Below, piece after piece: positions 8,770-17,050 of a DNA stretch of 64,000 bases (position 1 is its first letter; each line of letters opens with the position of its first letter). Below the pieces are notes generated by a model that saw only the letters and a list, made by a program, of their open reading frames with translations, did not search any database and was not told the DNA's origin. A program made the position numbers and the translations under genes. Source of the stretch: Novosphingobium sp. ERN07 (lineage in GTDB: Bacteria > Pseudomonadota > Alphaproteobacteria > Sphingomonadales > Sphingomonadaceae); contig NZ_JABAID010000003.1 in NCBI RefSeq assembly GCF_012641335.1, positions 186,001 to 250,000 on the forward strand. Direction: 5' to 3'.

Positions 8770-9156
8770 TTACCAGCCGCTGAGCGTGCGGCCGTCCGCA
8801 ACCTTGATGGTCTTGAGCATGCCGCCCGGCTTGCCGTTGCGCAGCGGGAAGAAGGTGACATCCACCGTGTCACCCGCCTTGAGCGTGTTGTGCTTCCAGC
8901 CAGCGCGGCTCATCATGTTCACGCTGCTGCATTCGAAAGCATAGCGGGTGACGCCTGCCCCTTCCTTCACGTTCACGACCACGAACGAGTGCGGGTTGGT
9001 AAAACGGAATTCGGAAACGGTGGCGCGCACCTTGGTGGTGATCTTGGTCTGATCGAACATCGCGAAGGAATGGTGGGCGATGGCTGGCGACACGACGCCT
9101 GCAGCAAGCGCTGCTGCACCAATGAAGGCAGCGGTGGTCTTGCGGATGCGGATCAT
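8770..9156 (-). CDS. DUF6152-family exported protein
   Basis: A 128-residue protein with a signal peptide ending around SPAIA-HHSFAMFD. The mature start HHSFAMFD and the later RFTNPHSFVVVNV are hallmarks of the DUF6152 family, short periplasmic beta-rich proteins of unknown function. It is the first gene of the minus-strand secreted set (DUF6152, exported hypothetical, DUF4185-like) and is divergent from the membrane-anchored regulator at 9445, which probably controls it. Identification of the family is from memory of the motif; the role is unknown. Confidence 0.8.
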   Translation of the reverse strand: MIRIRKTTAAFIGAAALAAGVVSPAIAHHSFAMFDQTKITTKVRATVSEFRFTNPHSFVVVNVKEGAGVTRYAFECSSVNMMSRAGWKHNTLKAGDTVDVTFFPLRNGKPGGMLKTIKVADGRTLSGW

Positions 9157-9444
9157 ATGTACTCCTCTCGAACGATGACGTGCGCCGTAACAATGCCGAT
9201 TTGCCTGCCAGATGAGTCGGCTGGCGAAGGGTATCTTGTCATCTGGCGGCGACCTGCAACCAATGGTGAGCGGAGTCTGCGAAGGAGCGAAGCCGATTAC
9301 AGTTGTGAAACCGTTACAGTAGCGCTGAAAATCGTTGGTTTCAGGGCTGGAAAGGTTCGTGTAACGTCTGTCACAGGGCTTTGGCGTAAGTTGAAATTTT
9401 TCAACGGTCCTTGCCCTTTCAAAGTGATTGTTGATATTTGATCA
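9157..9444. promoter_or_regulatory. Divergent control region between the secreted set and the membrane regulator
   Basis: A 288-bp gene-free gap. It holds two TTACAG direct repeats 17 bp apart (9297-9302 and 9314-9319) and an inverted repeat GTTGAAA-TT-TTTCAAC at 9390-9405, about 40 bp before the regulator start. A direct-repeat arrangement would fit a ToxR-like membrane regulator. Only the repeats are seen; their binding is inference. Confidence 0.45.
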
Positions 9445-10809
9445 ATGGCTGACTTGAGGCAGGATGGCGACGAAGCGGCGCTTGACGAGGCAAGGTTCCT
9501 CGCTGCGGCCGCATGCGTGCGCCCTGGACTGGAAGGCAATCGATCGGACAAGTTGCTTCGCCTGTTCGACTTCCTCCTCAAGCGCAGTCTGGAAGGGCAT
9601 CCGCCCACGGAGCAGCAGATCGCGGACGAGGTTTTTTCCACCGGACGCACCAACACGCCCCGTGGGGACGCCAATGTCAGGGTCTATGCTCATCGCCTGC
9701 GCAAGGTGCTGAAGGAACTTCCCCCAAGCGCTGATGGCGACCGGCTGGTTCTGCCGGTTGGAAGCTATCTCCTGCGGCTGGTGACTGATGCTCCGGAAAA
9801 GGATTCGGATGCCGGCGAAATTGCTGCGGCGGTTCCGGCTGCCCCGCGTTCCATGCTCACCCGTCCCATCTTCCGGTGGAGCGCCGTTCTGGTGTTGCTG
9901 TCAATGGCAGGGCTGGCGGCGTGGTTCGCGCTGAAGCCGACCGATGAGACGCGCTTGGTCGATTCCATGCCCTGGGCGGCCATCAGCGGATCAAGCCGTC
10001 CGATCACGGTGGTGATGGGCGACTACTATTTCTACGAAAGCCTGCCCGATGCTGCGGGCGAGAACCGGCGCAGGCCGGATACGCAAAAGCTTGTGTGGGA
10101 TCGCCAGGTGCCGACCCCCGAGGACCTGATCATCTTCCAGATGCTCAACCCGGAAAAGGCCGATCGTGTGCTCGACACGAACCAGCACTATGTTTCATCA
10201 GGGACGATTGCCGGTGCGTTTGCTGTTCGGGCAGCGCTGCGGCGCGACGCCGTGTTCCGTCAGCGCGAGGTACGGCTGATCTCCGCATCGCAGCTTTCGC
10301 CAGACCTGCTGAAATCGACCGACGTGATCTACATCGGCCAGCTCAGCGGGGTCAGCGCGATCCTGCGCGATCCACTGGTGCAGGCGTCACCACTTCGGCT
10401 GGATGACGATCTGGTCAGCGTGACAGACATGGCCACTGGCAGGAAGTATCGATCGGACGGGGTCGAACTGCGCGACGAACAGATATCGCGACGCGATTAT
10501 GGCTATGTCGCGCGAATTCCCGGGCCTGCGGGGAATACCCTGATCGTCATCGCGGCCCTGCGCGATCCCGGCCTAAGGGAAATGGCGGAACTTGTGGTCG
10601 ATCCCTCACGCCTTGCACCGCTTCGGACCCAGGCCGTGCTGACTGCGCACGGGTTCGAGGCGCTTTATCAGGTCCGCACCCTGGGGAGCGTCAATCTCGG
10701 GGCGACGCCCGTGTTTCAGCGGGCGATCCGGACACAGGGCATCTGGGATCGTTCTGCCACGACGCCCGAATATCGCCCGATCGCTGCACCGAGCGCCACG
10801 CCGCGATGA
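9445..10809 (+). CDS. ToxR-like membrane-anchored winged-helix regulator (paralogue 1)
   Basis: A 454-residue protein with three parts. Residues 15-112 form a DNA-binding-like domain (LRLFDFLLKRSLEG, then NVRVYAHRLRKVLKEL, then LVLPVGSYLL), related to the N-terminal domain of proteobacterial TolB or adenylate-cyclase-like regulators. One membrane helix follows at about 143-163. The remaining 290 residues would be periplasmic. The same architecture and several shared C-terminal phrases occur in the protein at 19436-20695. It is divergent from the secreted set and 76 bp upstream of the beta-lactamase-like gene. A single-polypeptide sensor that controls these neighbours is inferred. Confidence 0.75.
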   Translation: MADLRQDGDEAALDEARFLAAAACVRPGLEGNRSDKLLRLFDFLLKRSLEGHPPTEQQIADEVFSTGRTNTPRGDANVRVYAHRLRKVLKELPPSADGDRLVLPVGSYLLRLVTDAPEKDSDAGEIAAAVPAAPRSMLTRPIFRWSAVLVLLSMAGLAAWFALKPTDETRLVDSMPWAAISGSSRPITVVMGDYYFYESLPDAAGENRRRPDTQKLVWDRQVPTPEDLIIFQMLNPEKADRVLDTNQHYVSSGTIAGAFAVRAALRRDAVFRQREVRLISASQLSPDLLKSTDVIYIGQLSGVSAILRDPLVQASPLRLDDDLVSVTDMATGRKYRSDGVELRDEQISRRDYGYVARIPGPAGNTLIVIAALRDPGLREMAELVVDPSRLAPLRTQAVLTAHGFEALYQVRTLGSVNLGATPVFQRAIRTQGIWDRSATTPEYRPIAAPSATPR

Positions 10810-10885
10810 AGGCATGGCCGGGTGTGAAAAGGAAACGTCCGGTTCGGCAATACGGCTCTGGCATCGGACAGGGCAGGATGGCAGC

Positions 10886-12268
10886 ATGAAGATCCACCTG
10901 CACAGCGCAATCGCGTTCCTGAGCCTTGCCGCAATCCCTTCAATGGCTAAGGCCGATCCCGTCGACGATCTGGTCACTGCAGAAATGAAGCGGGGGCAAG
11001 TGCCGGGCATTGCGGTGGGCGTGATCGAACATGGCGTCTTGCGCAAGGTGCAGGGCTATGGCCTTGCCAATATCGAACTGCAAGCGCCGGTCCATCCCGA
11101 CACGCTGTTCAAGGCCGGTGCGACCGGGATGCAGTTCACCGCGGCGGGCATCCTCCTGCTGGCGCAGGACGGCAAGATCGACCTGGACGATCCGGTCAGC
11201 AAATACCTGCCGGCTTTGCCAAGGACCTGGGCGCGGGTAACGATCCGGCAGCTGCTCAACCACACGTCCGGCGTTCCAGCCACGCCCAGCGGGGATTTCC
11301 AGAAGGAATATACCGAAGCCGAACTGCTGGCCATCATCGGCGGGCAGGAGACCAATTTCAAACCGGGAGAGCGCTGGCGGTTCAGCTATGCAGGCTATGT
11401 GGTGATGGGCTTCGTCATCCGGAAAGTGACCGGCGAAGACTTTGCCACTTATCTGCAGAAGCGTCTGTTCGCACCGGCAGGCATGGGCCGGGTGCGCGGG
11501 ATCGATGAACTGGCGATCATTCCGGACCGCGCATCGGGCTATGAAGTGCGCGATGGCAAGCTGCGCAATGCCGAGAAGATCTCGGCTACGGCCAACTCGA
11601 CAGCGGACGGGTCGCTCTATCTCTCGGTGCTCGATTATGCAGCATGGGCGCAGGTGATGGCGCGCAAGGGCATCCTGTCCCCAGCATCGTGGGAGAAGAT
11701 GGCGCAGTCTGCGCAGCTGCGGGACGGCAGCCGCTGCGGCTACGGTCTTGGCTGGTATCAGGACGGCGGTGTCTGGTCGCATGCGGGATCGTGGCAGGGC
11801 TTCCAGACATTTGCGCTGCGCAATCCTGTGCAAGACGTGACAGTGGTTGTCCTTGCCAATGGCGAAGCGGCCGACGCGCCCACGCTTGGGCGCAGGATCG
11901 CCGGGCTGTGGCAGGCAGGATCGAACGGAGCGGGGCCGGTTGCCGCAACCGATCCGCACCAGATTGCGCGCGTCGAGGCCCTGCTCGATGAGCTTGCCGC
12001 CAACCGGGTAACCCCGGCAAAGTACGCCGACTATGCCAAGGTCGATCTGATGGAGATGGTGGCGCAATACGCGGGCACGATCGCGCCGCTGGGCGCCCGC
12101 CGCGAGGTTGCGGTGTTCGCCACGGAAAAAGGCTGCGGTGGCGTGGTCTCGCGCTTGCGTGCGCGCTATGACGGTGGTGTTCTGGACCTGCGGCTGATCG
12201 AGACTGCCGACGGGCACATCAGCAGCCTCGATATCGTACCGGTCAGCGCCTGGGATGTTCCGTTGTAG
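10886..12268 (+). CDS. Beta-lactamase-fold (class C) exported protein lacking all catalytic motifs
   Basis: About 460 residues with a signal peptide (IAFLSLAAIPSMAKA). The fold of class C serine hydrolases is clear (VPGIAVGVIEHG, LFKAGATGMQFTAAGILLL, LLNHTSGVPA, GYGLGWYQDG). The nucleophile motif SxxK is replaced by A79-T80-G81-M82, the YxN motif by F166-S167-Y168, and the H/K-T/S-G motif by H299-A300-G301. It therefore cannot work as a serine hydrolase in the known way and is probably a pseudoenzyme, perhaps a binding protein. The start at 10886 was chosen for its signal peptide. Its 3' end overlaps the convergent flavin reductase gene by 26 bp. Confidence 0.85.
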   Translation: MKIHLHSAIAFLSLAAIPSMAKADPVDDLVTAEMKRGQVPGIAVGVIEHGVLRKVQGYGLANIELQAPVHPDTLFKAGATGMQFTAAGILLLAQDGKIDLDDPVSKYLPALPRTWARVTIRQLLNHTSGVPATPSGDFQKEYTEAELLAIIGGQETNFKPGERWRFSYAGYVVMGFVIRKVTGEDFATYLQKRLFAPAGMGRVRGIDELAIIPDRASGYEVRDGKLRNAEKISATANSTADGSLYLSVLDYAAWAQVMARKGILSPASWEKMAQSAQLRDGSRCGYGLGWYQDGGVWSHAGSWQGFQTFALRNPVQDVTVVVLANGEAADAPTLGRRIAGLWQAGSNGAGPVAATDPHQIARVEALLDELAANRVTPAKYADYAKVDLMEMVAQYAGTIAPLGARREVAVFATEKGCGGVVSRLRARYDGGVLDLRLIETADGHISSLDIVPVSAWDVPL

Positions 12269-12890
12269 CCAGATCGGCAAAGGTCGGGCGTTGCAGCTGT
12301 AACAGGTCGGTGCTGCGGGTGTACCAGCCGGCGCCATGCATGCGCGCGACCAGATTCATCGCCAGCGTATCGACATGAAGGCGCTGTGGATCGACCAGCC
12401 CATCGGCAATATGGAATTGAATGACCTCACCCAGCACGACGGTGCTGGAGCCCTTCTCAAAGGTATCGAGCAGGCGGCATTCCATCGAGACTGGCGCGCT
12501 GGAGATGCGGGGCGCGGCAACTTCGAGCGAAGGTTCGACCGCAAGGCCGGCAAAGTCCACCTCGTCGAATCCGGGCGGCGCATCGATGCAGGTCATGTTC
12601 ATGGCTTCAGCATCGTGTTCGCCCACAAGATTAACGACGAATTCGCGCGTATCGAGCACGTTGCGGGCGCTGTCCTTGTGTGTGCCATCGGCCCGCCGCA
12701 TCATGCCGATGGCGACCAGAGGTGGTTCCGAACCCATCATGTTGAAGAAGGAATAGGGCGCGGCATTGCGAACACCGTCTGCGGAGACCGTCGTAAGCCA
12801 GGCGATCGGTCGCGGGGTGATTGCCGAGGCCATCAGCTTGTAGCGTTCGGCAGCGGTCAAGGTGCTGAAATCGAAATGCATCCGTTTCAC
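12243..12890 (-). CDS. Flavin reductase-like FMN-binding protein
   Basis: A 215-residue protein of the flavin reductase-like/flavoredoxin family (ITPRPIAWLTTVSADGVRNAAPYSFFNMM, and later SARNVLDTREFVVNLVGE). It probably binds FMN and passes electrons from NAD(P)H to a partner monooxygenase or reductase. Its start overlaps the stop of the nitrilase gene (12887-12890, ATGA on the minus strand), so the two form one transcript. The partner is not certain; flavin monooxygenases of the gentisate route bind their own FAD. Confidence 0.82.
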   Translation of the reverse strand: MKRMHFDFSTLTAAERYKLMASAITPRPIAWLTTVSADGVRNAAPYSFFNMMGSEPPLVAIGMMRRADGTHKDSARNVLDTREFVVNLVGEHDAEAMNMTCIDAPPGFDEVDFAGLAVEPSLEVAAPRISSAPVSMECRLLDTFEKGSSTVVLGEVIQFHIADGLVDPQRLHVDTLAMNLVARMHGAGWYTRSTDLLQLQRPTFADLATTEHPRR

Positions 12891-13825
12891 TCCGCCCCTT
12901 CGCGCCGGACCGCGCGCTGCGGCGAGACGTTGACCGACAGCGAGAACACGTCCGGGCGGGCGTAGTGTCCAGTCACATCGAAATCGTACTTGGCACGGAC
13001 CACATCGTCAGGATCAATATCGGCATAGAGAATGGTTTCGCCCGAATAATCCGGTCCGGCGAGGACCTGGCCGAGCGGCCCGACGATCATCGAGCCACCA
13101 CGCAGCAGGAGCGTTTCGGGATCGTCACCCATCGCGCAATCGAAGTCTGCCGGATAGGCGGCACGGGTGATGTGCTGGCAGGCCGAAAGGACATGGCAGC
13201 GCCCTTCCAACGCGACATGGCGCATTGAGGCGGCCCAGGTGTCGCGATCGTCCGCCGTCGGCGCGCAATAGAGCGTGACGCCTTGGTCATACATCGCCAT
13301 GCGCATCATCGGCATGTAGTTTTCCCAGCAGATGACAGCGCCGATGCGGCCAAGCGACGTATCGATGACCGGCATGGTCGATCCATCGCCGAAGCCCCAG
13401 ATCAGACGTTCGGCACCCGTGGGCATCAGCTTGCGGTGCTTGGAAACGAGGCCCTTTTCGCCATCGAAGAACAGCGCCGTGCAATAGACTGTTCCGCCAT
13501 CGCGTTCGATCACGCCCATGACCACAAAGGCGCCGGTTGCGCTGGTCGCTTCCTCGATCGTGCGCACTTCCGGCCCATTCAGATCTATCGCGGCGGCATG
13601 ATAACGGCGGAAGTCTTCGCGGCCCTCTGGCTTGCGCATGCCGACCGGCGTGCCGAACGAAGCACCTTTTGGATAGCCTCCCAGAAAGGCTTCGGGAAAC
13701 ACGATGATCCGAGCGCCGTTCGCTGCAGCATCGTGAATCAGACCCGCAGCCTTCTGCGCGGAAGCAAGCGCATCATCGGGGAGGGACGCGGCCTGCACCG
13801 TGGCGGCCCTGAACGTTTGGGACAT
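12887..13825 (-). CDS. Nitrilase-superfamily carbon-nitrogen hydrolase
   Basis: About 312 residues with the full nitrilase catalytic triad: Glu45 in VFPEAFLGGYP, Lys132 in SKHRKLMPTGAER, and Cys166 in GAVICWENYMP. The sequence around these (FGGYPKG-like, CWEN, GAERLIWG) is that of true nitrilases that hydrolyse nitriles to acids rather than amidases. The start at 13825 was preferred because AGAGAAGAG precedes it; the upstream extension lacks family similarity. It is divergent from gentisate dioxygenase, and the shared promoter holds the block's operator, so its product acid may feed the ring-cleavage route (inference). Confidence 0.88.
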   Translation of the reverse strand: MSQTFRAATVQAASLPDDALASAQKAAGLIHDAAANGARIIVFPEAFLGGYPKGASFGTPVGMRKPEGREDFRRYHAAAIDLNGPEVRTIEEATSATGAFVVMGVIERDGGTVYCTALFFDGEKGLVSKHRKLMPTGAERLIWGFGDGSTMPVIDTSLGRIGAVICWENYMPMMRMAMYDQGVTLYCAPTADDRDTWAASMRHVALEGRCHVLSACQHITRAAYPADFDCAMGDDPETLLLRGGSMIVGPLGQVLAGPDYSGETILYADIDPDDVVRAKYDFDVTGHYARPDVFSLSVNVSPQRAVRREGAE

Positions 13826-13907
13826 TGCGAACTCTTCTCTTTCAGGCCGCAGGGCAGCCAATTTCGGACAGGGGCACAGGATACTTGCCATATGGTCGGA
13901 CGCAAGA

Positions 13908-13925
13908 TATTTTAAGCCTATAATA
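13908..13925. promoter_or_regulatory. Imperfect TTTTAGGCCTAAAA-type operator over a consensus -10 box
   Basis: TATTTTAAGCCTATAATA is symmetric at 14 of 18 positions and differs from TTTTAGGCCTAAAA at two core positions. It contains a perfect TATAAT (13919-13924) facing the gentisate dioxygenase gene. The same core is found at 19354-19389 and 20778-20801. Confidence 0.6.
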
Positions 13926-13959
13926 AATTCGGTCCGGGGAGTGGAACAAGGAATGAGTC

Positions 13960-15087
13960 GTGCAAGAAGCCAGCTTTGACCAGTACCGCGAAGATGTGAT
14001 CGGCCGTGCGAACGTGCCGGATACCCCCGAACTTGTTGCCTATTACCGCAGGCTCAAGGAGCTGGGTACCGGGGCGCTGTGGACGGTTGCGAACAAGATC
14101 GAGCCGTGGGAGCCCGCGTCGACATCGGTGCCGATGATCTGGCGCTACCGCGATCTGCGGGAGGATGTCTTGCGTGCGCTCGATCTCGTGACGCCGGAGC
14201 AGGCGGGGCGGCGGGTCGTCTACCTTGAGAACAAGGGGCGCAGCGATGTGGTTGCGGCTGTGGGCTGGCTCTATTCCGGGCTTCAGGTGATGAAGCCGGG
14301 CGAATGTGCATCGTCCCATCGGCACAGCGCATCGGCCCTGCGCTTCATCATGGAAGGCAGCGGCGCCTTCACCAATGTCGACGGGCAGAAGCTGACGCTG
14401 GGCGCGAACGATTTCGTCCTGACGCCCAACGGCACCTGGCACGAACACGGCGTGGCCGAAGATGGCGAAATCTGCATCTGGCAGGACGGCCTCGACATCC
14501 CGATGATGAACGCCCTGGAAGCCAATTTCTACGAGGTCCACCCCGATCTTAACCAGGCGGTCAGCCATCCCGTCGATGCTTCGGTGGCAACCTGGGCCAA
14601 TGCGGGCCTGCGCCCCTGGGGAGACACTTGGCACAAGCGCTATTCGCCCCTGCTCAAGTACGAATGGGCACCGACTTACGAGGCCCTGCAAAGCTATGCC
14701 CGCGTCACTGATGGTTCGCCCTATGATGGCGTCTTGATGGAATATGTGAACCCGGCAACTGGTGGCCCCGTGATGTCAACCATCGGCGCGCACATGCAGA
14801 TGCTGCGGCCCGGCGAACGCACCAAGGCGCATCGCCAGACCGGCAGCTTTGTCTACCAGTGCTGCAAGGGCAAGGGCTGGTCGATTATTAATGGCCAGCG
14901 CTTCGACTGGCAGGAGCGCGACATCTTTGTCGTCCCGGCTTGGATGTATCACGAACATGCCAATGCTTCGGAAAGCGAGGACGCCTGCCTGTTTGCCTTC
15001 CACGACCTGCCCGTGATGCGGGCGTTGGGCCTATATCGCGAGGAAGCACTGGCCGAGAACGGCGGCCACCAGCCGGTTCTCGTCTGA
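13960..15087 (+). CDS. Gentisate 1,2-dioxygenase (bicupin)
   Basis: A 375-residue bicupin that opens gentisate between C1 and C2 to give maleylpyruvate, using Fe(II) and O2. The N-terminal cupin has the metal ligands His120 and His122 (SSHRHSASALRF) and His161 (WHEHG); the second cupin is the one around KAHRQTGSFVYQCCKGKG. Length matches the family. The start is GTG with AAGGA 7 nt upstream; an ATG seven bases earlier is out of frame and soon stops. It is followed after 20 bp by the FAH-family hydrolase. 1-hydroxy-2-naphthoate or salicylate 1,2-dioxygenase are related alternatives. Confidence 0.9.
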   Translation: MQEASFDQYREDVIGRANVPDTPELVAYYRRLKELGTGALWTVANKIEPWEPASTSVPMIWRYRDLREDVLRALDLVTPEQAGRRVVYLENKGRSDVVAAVGWLYSGLQVMKPGECASSHRHSASALRFIMEGSGAFTNVDGQKLTLGANDFVLTPNGTWHEHGVAEDGEICIWQDGLDIPMMNALEANFYEVHPDLNQAVSHPVDASVATWANAGLRPWGDTWHKRYSPLLKYEWAPTYEALQSYARVTDGSPYDGVLMEYVNPATGGPVMSTIGAHMQMLRPGERTKAHRQTGSFVYQCCKGKGWSIINGQRFDWQERDIFVVPAWMYHEHANASESEDACLFAFHDLPVMRALGLYREEALAENGGHQPVLV

Positions 15088-15107
15088 ATTCACAAGAAGG
15101 ATCTGCA

Positions 15108-16019
15108 ATGAAGCTTGTTACCTACAGGGCCAATGTCGAGGCCGAAGCGAGGCTTGGGGCGCTGGTTGACGGACTCGTCGTTGATCTTGCCAGCTACGGC
15201 GAGGCCAACGGCGTTGAACTGCCATCGTCGATGCTCGAACTCATCGATCTTGGACCGCAGGCCGTGGCGCAGGTCAGCGCCATGCTTGCGAAGGCGGGCA
15301 GTCTCTTCCCGTTGGGAACTGCTGTGCCGCTGGCAAATGTTAAGTTGCTCGCCCCGATTCCGCGGCCGCGCAAGAATGTGTTCGGCATCGGCCTCAATTA
15401 CACCGAACACGTCGCCGAAAGCGCCAAGTCGCTGGACACTTCAGCCGATCTGCCACGCCAGCCGGTGATCTTCTCAAAGCCGCCGACGAGCGTGATCGGA
15501 CCTGACGAACCGATCGTGCATGATGCGAAGATCACGCAGCAGCTCGACTGGGAAGTGGAACTGGCGACCATCATCGGCACCCGGGCCAAGCGCGTTTCGC
15601 GCGAGGATGCCCTGAACTACGTCTTCGGCTACACTGTCTGCATCGACATGAGCGCGCGCGATTGCCGCCGCGCCGGACAGTGGATCTATTCCAAGGGGCA
15701 GGATACTTATTGCCCGATGGGGCCGGTCGTCGTCACGGCAGACGAAATTCCTGATCCGCAGACGCTGGACCTTTGGCTTACCGTCAACGGCGTGGAAAAG
15801 CAGCGCAGCAATACCGCCTATATGCTGTTCAAGGTTGACGAGCTGGTGTCCGACATCAGCCAGGGCATCACGCTGGAGCCGGGCGACATCATTGCGACCG
15901 GCACGCCTGCCGGAGTGGGCGCTGGCCGTGATCCGCAGGAATGGGTCTGGCCGGGCGACGTTATCGTGGCGACCGTCGAAGGCATCGGCACGCTGCGCCA
16001 TCCGGTTGTGGCAGCCTGA
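15108..16019 (+). CDS. Fumarylacetoacetate-hydrolase-family protein (maleyl- or fumarylpyruvate hydrolase)
   Basis: A 303-residue FAH-family enzyme. The metal-binding and catalytic region is seen in NVFGIGLNYTEHVAE, QLDWEVELATIIG, YTVCIDMSARDCR and the C-terminal GDIIATGTPAGVG. After gentisate cleavage the family hydrolyses maleylpyruvate or fumarylpyruvate to pyruvate plus maleate or fumarate. No glutathione-dependent maleylpyruvate isomerase is visible in the window, so direct maleylpyruvate hydrolysis, or an isomerase elsewhere, must be assumed. The start is the ATG at 15108; upstream codons belong to the out-of-frame dioxygenase gene. Confidence 0.88.
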   Translation: MKLVTYRANVEAEARLGALVDGLVVDLASYGEANGVELPSSMLELIDLGPQAVAQVSAMLAKAGSLFPLGTAVPLANVKLLAPIPRPRKNVFGIGLNYTEHVAESAKSLDTSADLPRQPVIFSKPPTSVIGPDEPIVHDAKITQQLDWEVELATIIGTRAKRVSREDALNYVFGYTVCIDMSARDCRRAGQWIYSKGQDTYCPMGPVVVTADEIPDPQTLDLWLTVNGVEKQRSNTAYMLFKVDELVSDISQGITLEPGDIIATGTPAGVGAGRDPQEWVWPGDVIVATVEGIGTLRHPVVAA

Positions 16020-16052
16020 TCGCTTCCTCTCTCCCTTGATAAGGCTTTCGCT

Positions 16053-16079
16053 GGCCGCGCCGTGATGAACGGCGCGGCC
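16053..16079. terminator. Strong hairpin terminator after the FAH-family gene
   Basis: GGCCGCGCCGT and ACGGCGCGGCC pair perfectly over 11 bp with a 5-nt loop, followed by TTTGCG. It lies between convergent genes and could end transcription from both sides. Confidence 0.7.
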
Positions 16080-16127
16080 TTTGCGTTCTGGACGCACTCG
16101 GGCGGAATGCAGGCAGCCGAAATAAAG

Positions 16128-16550
16128 TCAGGCCGCTTCTGCCAAGCCATCGGCGATGCGCGGACGCAGATCGTCCGGCCAAGGCGTCGATCGATGCGTG
16201 CCGAGATCCATGCAGACCAACGTGACCTGAGCGCGCAGGCGCTCTTCGCCATGGCAGGCGAAACGTATATCGAGATCGCAGCTGCTCCGCCCGAGCTTTA
16301 CCGGCAGGATGGAAATCGTGAGGTTGTCGCCCAGACGGCTCGGAGCGGTAAATTCCACCTGCAGCTTCACAGTGGGCACGCCGATCTTGCGGACGACATG
16401 GAGCATGTGAAAGCTGGCACCCAAGGCCCTGTCACACCAATCCTCCACCGCTCCGTTGAGCATTTCCAGATAGCGTGGGTAGAATACGATCCCGGCTGCG
16501 TCGACATGCGCAAACCGCACGAGCGCCGTGGTTTCGAAGGCGGTACTCAA
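16128..16550 (-). CDS. Hotdog-fold acyl-CoA thioesterase (4-hydroxybenzoyl-CoA thioesterase type)
   Basis: A 140-residue thioesterase. The signature RFAHVDAAGIVFYPRYLEML contains the catalytic Asp of the 4HBT family near residue 17. In this setting the natural substrate would be gentisyl-CoA, released as gentisate for the dioxygenase at 13960. Its start overlaps the stop of the MarR gene (16547-16550), and that gene starts 12 bp after the hydroxylase stop, giving a three-gene operon of hydroxylase, regulator and thioesterase. The substrate is inferred from context. Confidence 0.85.
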   Translation of the reverse strand: MSTAFETTALVRFAHVDAAGIVFYPRYLEMLNGAVEDWCDRALGASFHMLHVVRKIGVPTVKLQVEFTAPSRLGDNLTISILPVKLGRSSCDLDIRFACHGEERLRAQVTLVCMDLGTHRSTPWPDDLRPRIADGLAEAA

Positions 16551-17038
16551 GTCTTGTCCCCTAACAGTCTTCGTACTTCGCCCAGTCCGTCGACCAGCTG
16601 GTCGATGCGGGCTGGCGGCACATCCCGGAATATGTCTGCAATCCAGCGGTGGTGAGCCTCGGCCAACTGCTTGAACTGGCGTTCGCCCTCTTCCGTGAGA
16701 GACACGATGGCTGAGCGACCGTCCTGCGGGTCCGGTTGCGACAGGACCAGCCCCTGGGTGTGCAACTGGCGAACGATCGATGTGACGTTGCCATTGGATA
16801 CGAGCAACGCCTTGGACAGGCGACCCATGCTCATGCCATCAGGTTCGCGGTGGAGGGCTGCCATCACGTCAAAGCGTGGCAGGGTCGTATCGAACTGGTC
16901 CTCGAAGTTACGGCGCAACTGCTTTTCGCCAATCTTGGCGCAGCGCAGCAAGCGCACCCACAGGCGCAGCTCCGGTGAGCCTGCGCCTGCAGGTTCCTCT
17001 CGCGCGGACCGTTCTTCCATCTCCATCCCCAATGTCAT
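16547..17038 (-). CDS. MarR-family regulator of the salicylyl-CoA/gentisate block
   Basis: A 163-residue MarR protein with a clear winged helix (MSMGRLSKALLVSNGNVTSIVRQLHTQGLV, then PQDGRSAIVSLTEEG). It is encoded inside the hydroxylase operon, so it probably represses its own operon and the linked promoters. The candidate operator TTTTAGGYCTAAAA occurs upstream of the hydroxylase, the gentisate dioxygenase/nitrilase pair and the TonB receptor. An aromatic CoA thioester is the likely inducer by analogy with other MarR regulators of CoA-dependent aromatic degradation. Confidence 0.86.
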   Translation of the reverse strand: MTLGMEMEERSAREEPAGAGSPELRLWVRLLRCAKIGEKQLRRNFEDQFDTTLPRFDVMAALHREPDGMSMGRLSKALLVSNGNVTSIVRQLHTQGLVLSQPDPQDGRSAIVSLTEEGERQFKQLAEAHHRWIADIFRDVPPARIDQLVDGLGEVRRLLGDKT

Positions 17039-17050
17039 CCGAACAACGGT

